Shown: piece by piece, positions 47,119-59,274 of the stretch
How the letters are laid out: each line of letters begins with the position of its first letter
How positions within the stretch are numbered: the first letter of the stretch is position 1
From: Thuidium tamariscinum
Lineage: Eukaryota > Streptophyta > Bryopsida > Hypnales > Thuidiaceae
NCBI GenBank assembly: GCA_947034885.2
Contig: OX344749.2
Coordinates: 2,557,501-2,621,500, forward strand
Direction: 5' to 3'
DNA: 64,000 nucleotides
Notes under the pieces: model-generated
Told to the model about the DNA's origin: nothing
What the model saw: the letters and a program-made list of their open reading frames with translations, nothing else
Databases searched by the model: none
Translations under genes and position numbers: made by a program

Positions 47119-48919
47119 GGAGGGTTTGAGAGCCAGTATCAAACAACAGTGCTGATTCGTAGCAGCTTGACAAACTTGACAATCCCTGACAAGAGCCTCA
47201 AGTGCTCGAAGAGACACCGCAAGCGACACCCGACGCGGCCCTGATTCTCCACCGGCGGATCCCTCCGCCGGTGTGAACGGCGCCTCCTCCCCACTTCACG
47301 GTGTACCTTCACAGGACATTTATGGCAACAACCGCCTGCAGCCGGTAATACCTGATTTTGGCGGCGGGCCCTAGTCGCTCACCGAATTCCCACCGTCTGT
47401 CACCAGTCATCACCGAGCGCCAGAAGCCATCAATGCATCTCCCTGCACTGGCAAATGCCGGTCACCGCTCTTTAAACCCTGGTCGTCATGGAGGTAGCGA
47501 TTCTCGGCGTCGCAAATTCTAACACCTTCGTAGATAGAAAACTTGATTATGTTCCTCGGAATTACATAATACGCATTAGTGGTAGATTTGGAAACGTGGT
47601 TAGTTTAGGGTGAGGGCGGGGCGTAGCGACGCGGGAGAGAGGCCCGGGGAGGAAATCAAGTGCTCTTCCCAATTGATGCTTTCGTAACTTCTGCGAGGAA
47701 CGGAAGTTGGCGATGTTGTGGGAGGAATGGTGATCGAGGATTGTAATCTGGTTGTCAGTAAACGCCGGGACCCGTTCGGTTGATGCTGGAAAGTCCAGGT
47801 ATGGTGGAGTTTCGGCAATTCTGTTTGCTTGTTTGAGAGTGGTAATGGTCAGCGACGGGGAATTCACGGTGGCTTGTGTCGTCGTTGTTGAGCAAGTGAG
47901 GTGCGCTTCATTGCGAGAGTTATGAGTCTTTGGAGGTGCGTGGGGTAATTGTGCGTCTCTTTCAAGCTGTGGAGACGATGGGAAGCAGAGGTAGGTGGTT
48001 TTGAGTGACGGGGTTTGGAGTAATTGAAGCACGGTTGAAATGTTTGTATCTGTGTTTGGTTTCTGATCGTTTAGAGCAGATTCAGTTCTCGCTTCCACGT
48101 GCATTTGAATAGTGTAGTTCTTGTGTAAGTCCTGTGAGTGACGGCCTTCTTTTTATGGGTTTAAATGGGTTGACCGGTTCTTGTTATGGACATTGTATAA
48201 ATAAGAAGGTCCAATGTAGGTGCTGAAGTTTGGATGGTAGTTGTAGTTTGCCAGATTTTTCTTGGTTTCTGGTTGCATTGGTCGGTCACGCGTACCGTCG
48301 TTAAGTTACAGCTCTAGAAAATTGGTGTGCTGGGGTTCGAGTGTTGGAGTTTGACTAATTTGAAGACTTTGTCATTCTGGATGTTGTGAGTGTGCTTGTG
48401 GTTGTCCTACTTCCTTTTATTTTCAGATCTTCATTTGACACACGACTTGTGTGTTTGAGCTCGTAGTTACCAATGCATGGCTTTGAGGTGCCGCGTCTCT
48501 GAAGAGAGTGATGATTTAGTGGAAGTCCAACAAGTGATGGAAGTACTTTGTTCAGTTTAGGGTACTAGTTGAGTTAGTCCAATCTTCCCTTGTGATAATC
48601 GTGAGTGAGAGGGTTTTTTTTTGTTCGGGCATGAGTGAAAGTCCTTTCCAGACCGGCAAGTCGGAGGTTCTGTTCACTTTAAAGATGAAATAAGCACTTC
48701 AGATGGATAAGAGCTTGGTTGCTTGACAATGTTCAGTGTTACCAGGAGGTCTACTGCCTTCTACACATGTTTCATGAAGCATGAGCTTGGTTGCTTGATA
48801 ATGTCAGAGGGTCTAGCTGTCTTATTTGTATATGAATATGAAGCTCACTTTGGAGGTCAAGCAAATTGTAAGTTGGTTCGGTTGGTCATCATGAACGTGG
48901 ATAGTGGCCATAGTTGTCT
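47119..48919. other. GC-richer region upstream of the PYM relic
   Basis: This stretch is likely the old promoter and 5' part of the PYM/WIBG gene. An ATG-started minus-strand frame of 180 codons (48104-47562) is open, but it is rich in Thr, Pro and Ser with no known domain and is probably chance in GC-rich DNA. No other coding segment is supported. Confidence 0.3.
47250..47273. other. Perfect GC-rich hairpin
   Basis: CACCGGCGGA and TCCGCCGGTG form a perfect 10-bp stem with a 4-base loop. It lies in the GC-rich start of the PYM/SANT-FtsH region. The role is unknown. Confidence 0.5.
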
Positions 48920-50155
48920 TGTGGTCGGTGAGGCCTCTGTGTACGTTTCCTTCGGTCCTTCTGAAGCGAGAACTTAGAATTCTTATTGTGGTGCGTACAA
49001 CTCTGTATACGTGCCGTTCCGTGCAGGAGTCTCTTGTTTATTCTTCCAACGCTTTCGTTTGTAAAGTTGACGAGTGGGGTGTGGATTTCAGTCATCGATT
49101 GCGCTGCATGTGCAACCATAGTTGAATAGCATTCTGTAGAAGTTCACCCATTCCTATATCAATTTTGTTATTTTAAGCCAACCTGACTCTTAAGGTTTCT
49201 TCTGTACTCTCAGAATGGTGTTATAGCCGTATGCTACAACAACTGACTCTTGCCGGAAGTGTGAAATTTGTAGTTGACCCGATGGTCCGCCTGGTTACGT
49301 CCCAGTTCCTTCAGCAAAACCAGTCTAGAAAAACGAGAAGAGAAAATAAAAACAGCTCCATCTGGTGCGTACTCCACCATTATTTCCTTTTCAATGCATC
49401 GTTTTCTTTGGTGCATAATTTTCTGGTGGCATGGTTGTAATTATGACTTTGCTTTTTGAAGTTGCTATTGACAGTTGACTGTTCTCGTTGATGAACAGTG
49501 GTAACAGATGGTTTCGGTTTCGGTTTGACACGAGGTACTTCTACTAATTCCTTTGCTCGAAGATGGTGGTCCGACAACCGTGGAATTGGAGAAGCAAATT
49601 CGAGCTCTGAAGAAGAAGGTGAATTAGTTTATAGAATATCAGTCGAATTGGTTGTTTTGTGAGACTCTATACTGCGTTGGTGTACGGCGTTCATTCTAAT
49701 GGGGCTCGGCTTTGAGGGGAAATTTTCTATTTATTCTTTTAGCTTTACCCTGTAAAGCAATCTGGCGATAGCTATATGTTTATAAATTTCTCTTTTGTAG
49801 TACTTATTTAATATGTTGACTCCGTAGTACTCATATTTTAGGTTAGTATGACGAAGTGAAAGTGCAGTGCTTTGTCTTCTTAAAATCTAATCCCTGAATC
49901 CTAAACCCCAAAGCAATGGTTAAGTGTTTCACATTTCACAGAAAATAGCTGCTAATTGTGTTTTGTGTGGGAGAGCAGATACGTTTGATGGAGTACAAAG
50001 AAAGTTGTGCATCAGGTACACCAGTAACCTCTAAGCAGCCCGAGAAGATTGAGAAGTTGGAAGGTTGGCGGCAGGAGTGTAAGATCTCGAAGCTTCACTG
50101 GCTTCCATTTAGAGCATTCAGCTTCTCTGTGGGAGCACTAGAGCAGCAATTGTAG
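48920..50155 (+). pseudogene. PYM: PYM/WIBG (partner of Y14-Mago) unprocessed pseudogene
   Basis: The clearest part is the C-terminus: VELEKQIRALKKK ends an exon at 49618 (GT donor) and continues at 49979 with IRLMEYKESC and EKIEKLEGWRQECK, matching the plant PYM C-terminal block (RIRALKKKIRLTE ... EKFSKLEEWRQELK). Upstream, near 49277-49340, one frame reads PDGPPGYVPVPSAKPV, stop, KNEKRK, stop. This corresponds to the family's GPPGYEP and KPK segment. A weaker match to the N-terminal Mago-binding motif (KRELRI then a Tyr-Thr) lies near 48965-49030. PYM helps recycle the exon junction complex. The kept intron and the multiple stops indicate a decayed genomic copy, although the last two exons alone are open. 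The C-terminal assignment is fair and the N-terminal match is weak. Confidence 0.6.
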
Positions 50156-50481
50156 CGTAACTCGAGGTCTAACTCGTAATGTCATGTCGCAATTCCTTAG
50201 GGCCAACTCCATGGTCTGTGATGCGCGTTGGTAGTGGAGGAAGTCTTATTAAGACTCAGTGAAGGATAGCTGTTTCCAGCAGATTATCCTTGGTATATCC
50301 ATGTTTGCTACCGAATTCTTTGTCCTAATTTTATGTCTCGTCAGCAGGTTGTTATACAGATTATTTTCAATCTGCTGGAGGTAACCGATTATGGACAAGT
50401 AGAACTGTGGATAGCCATCTTTTGCCAACTGAATGGCATGTTACCGGCATTTCAGTGTATTTGATTAAGGAGATCGAGTAA

Positions 50482-53400
50482 ATGGAGGGTGGAGAGGAAG
50501 AACCTCCAGTAGGGAACCGCTGGACTCGAAAGGAGACAGTGGTTCTGGCAAATGCATTGAAGACCAGGGAAGAAGAGGCTCATGATGTAGCTGCCAAGAG
50601 TGCATTGGGCACTGCCAGTGATAAGTGGGAGAGCGTGTCTAAGTTCTGTCGTAGCCGTGGCGTAACCCGCTCAGGTGCGCAATGCAATAGCAGATGGAGC
50701 AAAGGACTCTTCCTTGATTATCGGAAAGTTCGAGACTGGCAGAAAAATGAAGGTACGGAGTCGTATTGGAAGATGAAAGAGAAAAAAAGGAGGGAGCACA
50801 AGTTACCTGGAGCTTTGGATGAGGAAGTCTATAACGTCTTAGTTTCGTTTTTAGACCCCGACCTTAAGCAAACAGGAACTCCGGAGTCTGAGGTGGATAG
50901 TGACAGACCTTTGCTTGTTGTATCCCCCGCCCCGGGGACTGACAAAAATGCTACTGAAACTCATCAAGCAGTTCCTCCTACACCTGCTTCGGGTTCCACT
51001 CCTTCTCATCACTCTGGTACGCTCATTTCGTCCCTCTTCGACTGCATTAGATGGGATTGAAGATCACCCCGAACGTGAGGACTGAATTGTCTCAATCACT
51101 TCAAAAGTTGGAACAGATTTGTGTTTACGACGTGAACTTGACTTATTAGTCTATGACCCAGATGTCTTGATTCTCTTAGTTTGAAAATCTGGTAATCTGA
51201 AGAGATTTGTAACTAAAAACTTTTGTAGGATCTTCAGATGGAGCCGTTGGGTCCATGTCAGACTTTGCGCGACTGCAGGCTAGAGCAACCAGTGGAGAGT
51301 CTTTGCAATCCCTCAAATCCCAGATCGGAGGTTAGTGTTACAGATGTTGCTTCTTCTGCCATGATACCGGCACTCGGTTGTAGAGATTGTATAGGAAGTA
51401 ATGGTGTATCCTGACATACTGTTATTGGCATTTCCTGACAAACTTCAACTGAAGAGTCCTCACCGCAGTATGTGTAGTTCTTGTACTTCAGTCTCAGGGT
51501 CTTGGACATAAAAAATGATTATTTTTTTATTTAGTCACATTCTAGACATTCGCGCACATTGCAAAGTGCCCAGTCAGAACCCACACTCGTCAATTGGTAC
51601 AATTTTTCCTAACATGTTACCACTGTAATCCTTGTCAGTTTCAGTGTTTTCTCATTATGTTTTGCCAAATGCTGACGTTTGCAACGCTTATTTTCGTTTT
51701 ATTCAGAACCTCCTGGAGAGGACAAGAAACCAGTCATCTCTGGGCAGAAAAGGAAACGAGCTTCTTCGGCATCTGCAGCAGCTGTACCAGCAACAGTATC
51801 GTCAGACGGTAGAGCTGATAATGGTGATACCCCGAACATCAGGCCGATCCACTTTAGTGTTCCGCCTTTCTTGGACATTCCCCGGTTTGGTGAACCGAAT
51901 GTTGCCGAGCGGAGCAGCACACCGCACTGGGACGGGCAGCCCAATTTAGCTTCTTTAGAGGCGCGTCTCGTGGCACAAAACGAGGCTATATGGAATCGGG
52001 TGCGAATGCTCAATGAACAGGTCTGTCGTTGCAAATCTCGTTCTGGGAATCTGGTGTCCTTCAGTGTACCTTTTACTCCTCACCTGTTGTGTGTTGAGCA
52101 TGGAAAGATGGCAGTGTATCGATGTTCAGAGGTATCAGACGTTCTCATTCGTTGCACTCCTTTGTTCACATGTTTATTTTTCTGTTCTAACAGGTAGTGC
52201 AAGTGGTGGACGTGAGCAATCAACGCTTGCTAGGTCAAATGCAATCTTTATTTACTCAAATACGACTACAGCTACAGGTCCGTAGCTTAATCTAACTATC
52301 TGACTTCTTGATATTGCAAAGCTCGGTTTTGTTCTGGAAGTGAATCTAGTCGAATTTTGAACAGTATCTAAGGATATCTGTGGTGTGGTCTTCTGAAATC
52401 TAAGTGTTATTGTATGTGTGATCTTCTGGAATCCTAGGTTATTAGCGCTCAAATGCAAGCACAAGTGCATGAGGCAACTCGATCCGTTCAAGCAGAGCTT
52501 CAGACCGCCCTTAAGACCCACACTGAGCAGATCTTCAGCCAACTGCAATCACACCACTCTCCAGGAGGTCCAGTTCTTCCAAAAGAGAGGCCCGTACAGG
52601 ACGTGAACTGGGCTGGCGACAGGACGCCTAGATCATCACCACCTGATATTCAAGTTGACTTTTCCCAACTTCCAGTTCCTCCTCTCCAGCCTGTTCAACT
52701 TCCTCGTGACAAGGAAAGGGTTATCCGACAAAGAACCGGAGAGCACGCGTCTGACGGGCTGCCAGCTCCTCGAAACAGTTCACGAATTCAGCTTCTTCCG
52801 CATATTTCTGATGTACAGAAAGCTGAAATTTTGGCAGCTAGCAAGTCACGGCTCCCTCCACACATAAGTGATGTAGATAGAATACTAAGGCAACAGCAGG
52901 CAATGCCCTCGCCGATGCCAAACTGGAATCAAGCCTCGTTTGTGATAAGTGAGCTGGATAGGGTGTTGGGACACAAACCTTTGGACATCCATATGATCCC
53001 TCCAGCCCCTGGTCCGTCGAAATGCACATATGTGGTGAATGAACATGACAGGTCTTTAATGCAGCCAGAGGCCCATGTACTTGACTCCACGTCGCTACGA
53101 CCTCTCCGATTCGATAGACAGGTATGTAACCCACAACAATCACTTTCACATTCGTCACTTTAAAGTTAGATTGGTTTACTGATTTCTTTCGGTTAATGTG
53201 TTTGATTCAGGTGCAAGTAGAGGTTCCCGATGTAAAGGGAAGGACCGACATCCTCAAGGTGCATGCCAGCAACAAGAAGTTCGCTGACGATGTGTCTTTG
53301 GAGATTATTGCCATGAGGACCCCAGGCTTCAGTGGAGCTGATTTGGTCAACTTGCTGAACGAGGCCGCTATTTTGACCGGCAGGAGAGGGAAGTCCGCCA

Positions 53401-54384
53401 TTAGCGCCAAGGAGGTGGACGATTCGATTGACAGGATTGTTGCGGGTATGGAGGGTACAATTATGACCGACGGCAAGAGCAAGAGCCTTGTGGCATACCA
53501 CGAAGTTGGCCACGCCATCTGCGGGTAAGAAGAAGCTTCGAAATCGTCCGGGGTGTTTTGGTGCTGCCACCGTTTTTTTGGTTGCACTTATAGCCGTGAA
53601 ATTCGGAAGAAGACATATGTGGTTTTTACAGGTAACTGATCAGACTCCTTTTGTCTTGTTTTTTCAGTACGTTGACTCCAGGTCACGACGCCGTGCAAAA
53701 GGTCACTCTTGTTTCCAGGTGTCAAGCTCGTGGTCTCGCATGGTTTATTCCTAGCGATGACCCAGCTGGAACTTCGAAGCAGCAAATCTTTGCCCGTATT
53801 GTTGGTGCTTTGGGTGGCAGAGCGACGGAGGAGATCGTGTTTGGTGATGCCGAGGTCACCACTGGAGCTTCCAGTGACCTTCAACAGGTTACGTCAATGG
53901 CCAAACAGGTATTACAGTCTAGTAACCTCAACCTTGGTTATTATAAGTTAATGCCGAACGTGTACTTGCCTGTAAACTTGAAAGAGTGCACTTCTTCACA
54001 CCAGGTGTTGTCTGAACGAGCTTATTATTTCAATTTGTGCAGATCATCACGGTGTTCGGTATGTCGGACGTCGGGCCATGGGCGTCGATGGATCCGTCAT
54101 CCCAGGGAGGAGACATGATCATGCGCATGATGGGCCGGAACTCTATGTCCGAGAAGTTGGCTGAGAATTTGGACCAGGCGGCGAAGGCCATCTCGGACAA
54201 AGCATACGAGGTGGCTCTGGGACACATCAGGAATAATCGTGCTGCAATGGACAAGATTGTGGAGGTTCTGCTAGAGAAGGAAACTTTGACCGGCGCTGAG
54301 TTTAGGGCTATTCTTTCGGAGTACACTGAGTTTCCTGCCGAGAACCGTCAATCTGACAAACAGGCGGCACCCGTAGCTCTTTAA
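50482..54384 (+). CDS. Chimera: trihelix/Myb-SANT protein fused to the peptidase half of chloroplast FtsH2/8
   Basis: Eight exons: 50482-51016, 51229-51330, 51707-52020, 52194-52277, 52438-53121, 53211-53524, 53668-53908 and 54043-54384. Phases agree, giving 871 residues with no stop. Residues about 11-115 form a trihelix/Myb-SANT-like DNA-binding region ([39 protein letters not shown]). Then come a basic KRKR segment, a predicted coiled coil (about 290-380) and a Pro-rich stretch with three degenerate SDVDRIL-like repeats. From about residue 558 it is Fts[16 protein letters not shown] (arginine-finger region; the family Gly is Leu), [42 protein letters not shown] (670-674), D748 as the likely third zinc ligand, and [17 protein letters not shown]. 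The transit peptide, membrane segments and Walker A and B motifs are absent. The junction lies inside exon 5 near 53060-53080. It may be a domesticated fusion, a dead remnant with an intact frame, or an assembly join. Confidence 0.8.
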
Positions 54385-55349
54385 AGGGATTACAGTTGAG
54401 GCTATCGAAGACACTCGAGATGGTGTGGGATGTGGAGCTTCGATGCCCTTGTATGAGTATTTTGTTACATATGCGAGTATCTTCGTGTGCTTGAATCATA
54501 TTCAATCAGTTACTGAGTGAAGTGGTCAAGACGTGAAGGCTAACAGCTGGTGTCCTGCTAGCAGTGACATCGTCGATGGGGATGAAATGCAAAACTCTGG
54601 CCTGATATGGGTGCCTCATCTGAGAGATTGGCTAGCAGCCGCTGAGAAGGAGGTGTTCAAGCAAGAGCGCGCTACGTCGGACCTCAACTCTAAAGTCAGC
54701 GATCGTCTGGGATTTGATCTAGATTTGTGGAATTTGTCAGCTTGTTCCTGCTTACGCCCCTTGGTTTTCGTTGCCAAACTGACAATTTTGTTCTCAACTT
54801 TCGGAAACTTTTGTAACACCAGAACCTTTTTACTATACTCCTTATTATGCTAGAACTGGATGGATTATCACGACTTGAGGTGATACTTTCTGTCTCTAGA
54901 AGTTTTGACTCTACACTCATGACCATTGGTGACCTCATCAAACAACTACAGTTTTTTTAAGGCAGTCAAGTTTCAATTTTCCCACAACTACTCTTTTATG
55001 GTTTATTCCTCTGAACAGCTTCTTCGGCTGTGTTCAAGTGAAAACACCCCCTCCCGAAATCCGAAATCCGAAATCCTGTGTAGTACATAGTGATAAAATT
55101 CTGTCTATTACTTTTATATTTGTTTTTTCATAGATCTCACAATGCATGTGATTTAAATTCTTGAAGTGTGTCCCCAAAATTCTTATAGTTGAATACCTAA
55201 TGCTGGAACTTTTGAAACAGTGATTCTTGTGGAAGGATGTTTACATTGACAAGAAACATACTCCCTCTGTCCCACTAATATCTTCCAAAGATCTTTTCCT
55301 TGAGATTAATTGTATTTTCAACCATAGTGCCACCAGTTGATGCATTTGA
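54385..55349. other. 3' flank of the SANT-FtsH gene and AT-rich DNA
   Basis: Probable 3' untranslated region followed by AT-rich sequence. ACTCCCTCTGTCCCACTAATA near 55260 resembles a Stowaway-type terminal repeat next to TA, but no partner end was found downstream. No gene is seen. Confidence 0.35.
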
Positions 55350-56150
55350 GGATGGGTAACCTATCTGAAAATTTTCATTGTTGCCAACTTTGACATCCTT
55401 CCAAGGGCTGAAAAATTGTCTATGAACCATAAATTTTTTCTCATGAGATCACCTCTATCTTAATAATAAATGTATTGAAGTTTAAATTCAAAAGACTTAT
55501 CCAAATAAAGATATTGAAAGTCTAAGAACATGTGTAGCTGTAAGGATGATTTTTTACATCCATGTCAAGCTTTGATCCACAAAATGACGCTTTATCAAGG
55601 GCTCAAAAACTCATCCTCTTCACTACACATGTTGGGAGATTTTGAATATCTTTTTTTAATACGTCTTTTGAACTTGAAATTTAGAACACATGTTATCAAT
55701 ATAAAGATCATTTCATGAAAAAAATTTCATAGTAAGTAAAAAAACAATCTTTTAGCTCTAAAGAAAGTGTTAGAGTTGGCAATTGTAAATTTTTTCTTAA
55801 AACTACACATGTTGGTAGATTTCAAATATCTTTTTTTGTATCAATCTTTTGACCTTGAAATTTTTCATACATATTCAAATATAGAGGTTATTTCATGCCA
55901 AAGGTTTCATGGCAAAAAAAAAAATTCAATCCTTGGGAGGGTGTCAAAGTTGAAAGTAGTGAAATTTTTTTCATAGCTATATATGTTGGTAGATTTTGAA
56001 CATCTTTTTTCATATAATCTTTTAGACTTGAATTTGGCTTGCATGTTATTAATTTAGAGATGATCTTGTAAAAACAAAATTTATGATAAAATACCAATTT
56101 TTCAGCTTTCATAAGGTTGTCAAAGTTCGCAGCATTGAAGTTAATTTCTT
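55350..56150. repeat. Satellite-like repeat of about 180 bp, with one inverted copy
   Basis: Diverged copies start near 55620, 55800 and 55975, each with an ACATGTTGG(T/G)AGATTT phrase, then ATCTTTTTT, CTTTTGA(A/C)CTTGAA, a TCATG segment and a GTCAAAGTT(G/C) end. The stretch 55350-55545 is the same unit inverted. A partial fourth direct copy may start at about 56145. Confidence 0.55.
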
Positions 56151-56728
56151 TCACTACAAATATGAAAATGCCATTTTGATGAGTACCCTACTATACATTT
56201 ACAATCAAGTATGTAATACACCATCTTGACCAACTTTTCCAACTATCTTGCAATTTCTTGGTATTGTAGCTTTCTATATAATATTTTTAATTTTCTTCAA
56301 GGTCTCTTGCAACCTTTGACATACTCTTACAACTCTTATTAATAAATGTTTGACATTTTATTTCTTTATGTTTAAACATTGATTCATTGTCCTTGATACT
56401 ACAAATCTTCTAGCATTTATTATAAATACCCTATCTTGGCAACTTTTTTTATATTTGAATTCAGTTTCTTTGTTCAGTATTTTTCTTCTATTTCGTATCA
56501 ATATTCTAAATTTGTCTTGGATTTCTTGTTGTTGATGCAATAAATTGGTCAAGAATTGAAGTGTATATATTATTCTTAATGCATTGTAGTAAGTTAAAAA
56601 TGGTAAAAAAATGGTCCTTCTTTGCTTGGACCTTTCCTATAAAGTCAGTTCTCCACCAAATATGAAACTATCTACATATTCAATAAGCTAAGGAAGTTGG
56701 AAAATGCATTAAAATTTGAATTGTAAGC
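56151..56728. other. AT-rich DNA without features
   Basis: No gene or repeat that I can support. Confidence 0.3.
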
Positions 56729-56963
56729 AATTGCAATACCATCCTATTAATTTTTGCCAAACATAGTTATGCACTTCTAATTCCTTCATAGTGTATAATG
56801 CTCATCAATATTTAGCAAAATCGTTTTGGCCCTAAACTACTCTAATTGCAATACTATCCTATTTTAAAATCTTTGCCAAACATAGTTATGCACTTCTAAT
56901 TCCTTTATAGTGTATAACGCTCATCAATATTTAGCAAAATCGTATAGGCCCTAAACTACTCTA
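56729..56963. repeat. Tandem duplication of about 116 bp
   Basis: Two head-to-tail copies begin ATTGCAATAC(C/T)ATCCTATT and end GGCCCTAAACTACTCTA. They differ at only a few positions. This is a simple local duplication. Confidence 0.85.
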
Positions 56964-57588
56964 AGAACTTGAAAGTAAGTTACTCTAAATGACATGAGAA
57001 TCTTTTAGATTGAGAATGGACTAGTTTTAAATTGGTGGTAGATTTGTAGTGGATTTTTAACAACTTGTAGAGCCCTCTAATTATTCAAAAGAGTCAAAGT
57101 AGTTTTGACTCAAATAAAACTATTGTGTGCAAAGAGACTCTTATAGTTAATTTTACTTACAAGATTGCGTGGATCTAAATAGTGTGTGTTGTCATTGATG
57201 TCTTTTCTCAAAAGTAGGGTAGATTCTATGATCTCAAGACAAAAAGAAATAAAGTAGTTTTGATTCTTAATTATATTAACTTGGCACTCGTCATTGTTGA
57301 ACAAATTATACAAAATAGAACAAGTGAGATATTTAGTTGTAAGAACAAATTGCTTTAATAATAGTTTAATAATTATTTTAACAATGTGCATTTCTTAGGG
57401 TGCTCAACACAATATAATGCCATCATCAAATTGGGTAGATTTAAAACAAATTATAATAAATAATTAGTAAATATCAATGCCTACATCTAAATTGCATTTC
57501 TTTGATATATCAATTTTCTATTGAAAAATCATTCTTCATGCTACTTATTTCAAAATCTAAAATATGATAATCAATACCAATTGGAATC
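56964..57588. other. AT-rich DNA without a supportable gene
   Basis: A minus-strand frame of about 90 codons (57391-57110) is open but Ile/Leu/Asn-rich, as expected by chance at this composition. Confidence 0.3.
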
Positions 57589-57899
57589 ATGGGGAATTTC
57601 GTTAAAATGGCGGTATTCCACATGCCATTTTCACACCTTGACATCTAGGACAAGTATACATTGCTAATATCTAGGACACTTTTAGATTTCTGAAATCTAT
57701 GACAAGCATAGATATTAGACCAAACAATCAAAAAAATCTAGGATTGGTATGGATTTTAGAAATCTAGGAGAGTTGTAGATTTCCAAAATCTAGTACAGGT
57801 GTAGATCCTAGGATAGAAAAAACGGTTCAGACCGCGCAGTCTAAACTGCTCAAAAGCGCCAATTTAACGAAATGGCGCCATTTTAACGAAATTTCCCAT
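57589..57899. mobile_element. 311-bp MITE with AATC target duplication
   Basis: The termini are ATGGGGAATTTCGTTAAAAT and, read inward from the right, ATGGGAAATTTCGTTAAAAT, followed by GGCG on both sides. They are flanked by AATC at 57585-57588 and 57900-57903. The interior repeats ATCTAGGACAAGT-like units about five times. It has no coding capacity. Confidence 0.75.
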
Positions 57900-58514
57900 A
57901 ATCTTGCTATAGTATCTCATATTGGATAGATGGAGACATACTTCAAATGATTTTTTGTATAGTTTACACAAAGAATGTTTAGGCACAAAATAAAGGGATA
58001 TTCAATGGATCAAAACAAATGTTTGTTGACAAAGTTTGTCAAATTGACTCTACTGAAATTTAAGGTGAGAAATTTGTACATTTAAAATGTGTAAGTTGGA
58101 CCAAAATTTATTTGGTAAGTTGTCGCTAATATGTAGTTTTTTGTCCATTTGTTTATACTCGAGGATTTACCAAATTTGCCAAATTTATACACTTGTTAAA
58201 TTTAAAGGGCCATTATCTCCTTTAGTTTGAAGAATGATATCAATTGACGACTAGTATATTTTTGGCTTTTGTGTGGTGTTTGTTTAGGAGAGAGCTAGTT
58301 TATCTTTGTAGAGATAGAAAGACATGGGGGTGTATATATTCATAATTTAGTGTAGGTAAGTGATGTTTGGATTTCTAGGCTACTACTAGTGAGTCAACCA
58401 TTTTGTTCCTCTTGAGATTGGCATGTACTTGTACTTCTTCAATGGAAAGAATAGAAGTGTGTATTCACATATTGACAATGGATATGAATATATCTTTATT
58501 AAGGTGGTTTTTTT
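57900..58514. other. AT-rich DNA without features
   Basis: No gene seen. It leads into the left arm of the large inverted-repeat element. Confidence 0.3.
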
Positions 58515-59274
58515 CCCGGGGAGATCACTCCTTGTAATTTTAAGTATACACTTGAGTTCAAAGGGTATTTAACATGGGGCTATTTACCTTCATAGTAATA
58601 ATTAAAAAGATTGTATTTTTACATATAAAGATATTCATGGCATATTGTTAATATCCTATGATTATTTATAAATTTATTCATATGGTTTTTATAATTAGGC
58701 TATTTTATATACAAAACTTATATGTCTAATTTTTCATACCTATATACAATACCCACTATAAAACTAATGTCTTTCATATATGTTTTTTTAATATATGCAC
58801 TACTTGTACTGTAGTACAATTTCAAATGACAAATAAAAATGTGAAATGCAACATTAGTTTTAAATATTTCTAAATTATATGCCATGTATTCTAAACAACA
58901 TGATATGGTGAATAACAAACAACATCATGAAAACATTAAACATAGTTATGATGATGAAACTAAGAAAAACACCAATACCAGCAATATAACATGAACAACA
59001 TGAAAAATTGACAATCTAAAAACAATATAAATTAATACAAGAATATAACCTCTACTATAACATAGAAACCATATATTCTATCTATACATATGCATTTCCA
59101 ATGGTTTTGAGTTTAGAATCAAAAAATGAAAGAGTGTTTATAAAACACTAATAAAAAGAAGATGATTCTAAACATTTACAAGTACATATACAAGTAATTA
59201 AGGCAAATTTAGAGTTTATAGTATCAAAGCGTGAAAAAGATTCTATACAATTGTTGTAAATCAACAACTTATGT

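Noticed and set aside
47562-48104. 180-codon minus-strand frame with an ATG
   Set aside because: There is no domain and no splice context, and its Thr/Pro/Ser-rich content is typical of chance frames in GC-richer promoter DNA. Kept only as a note.
55260-55281. Stowaway-type terminal repeat
   Set aside because: The match to CTCCCTC(T/C)GTCCCA is good, but no partner end was found, so no element is called.
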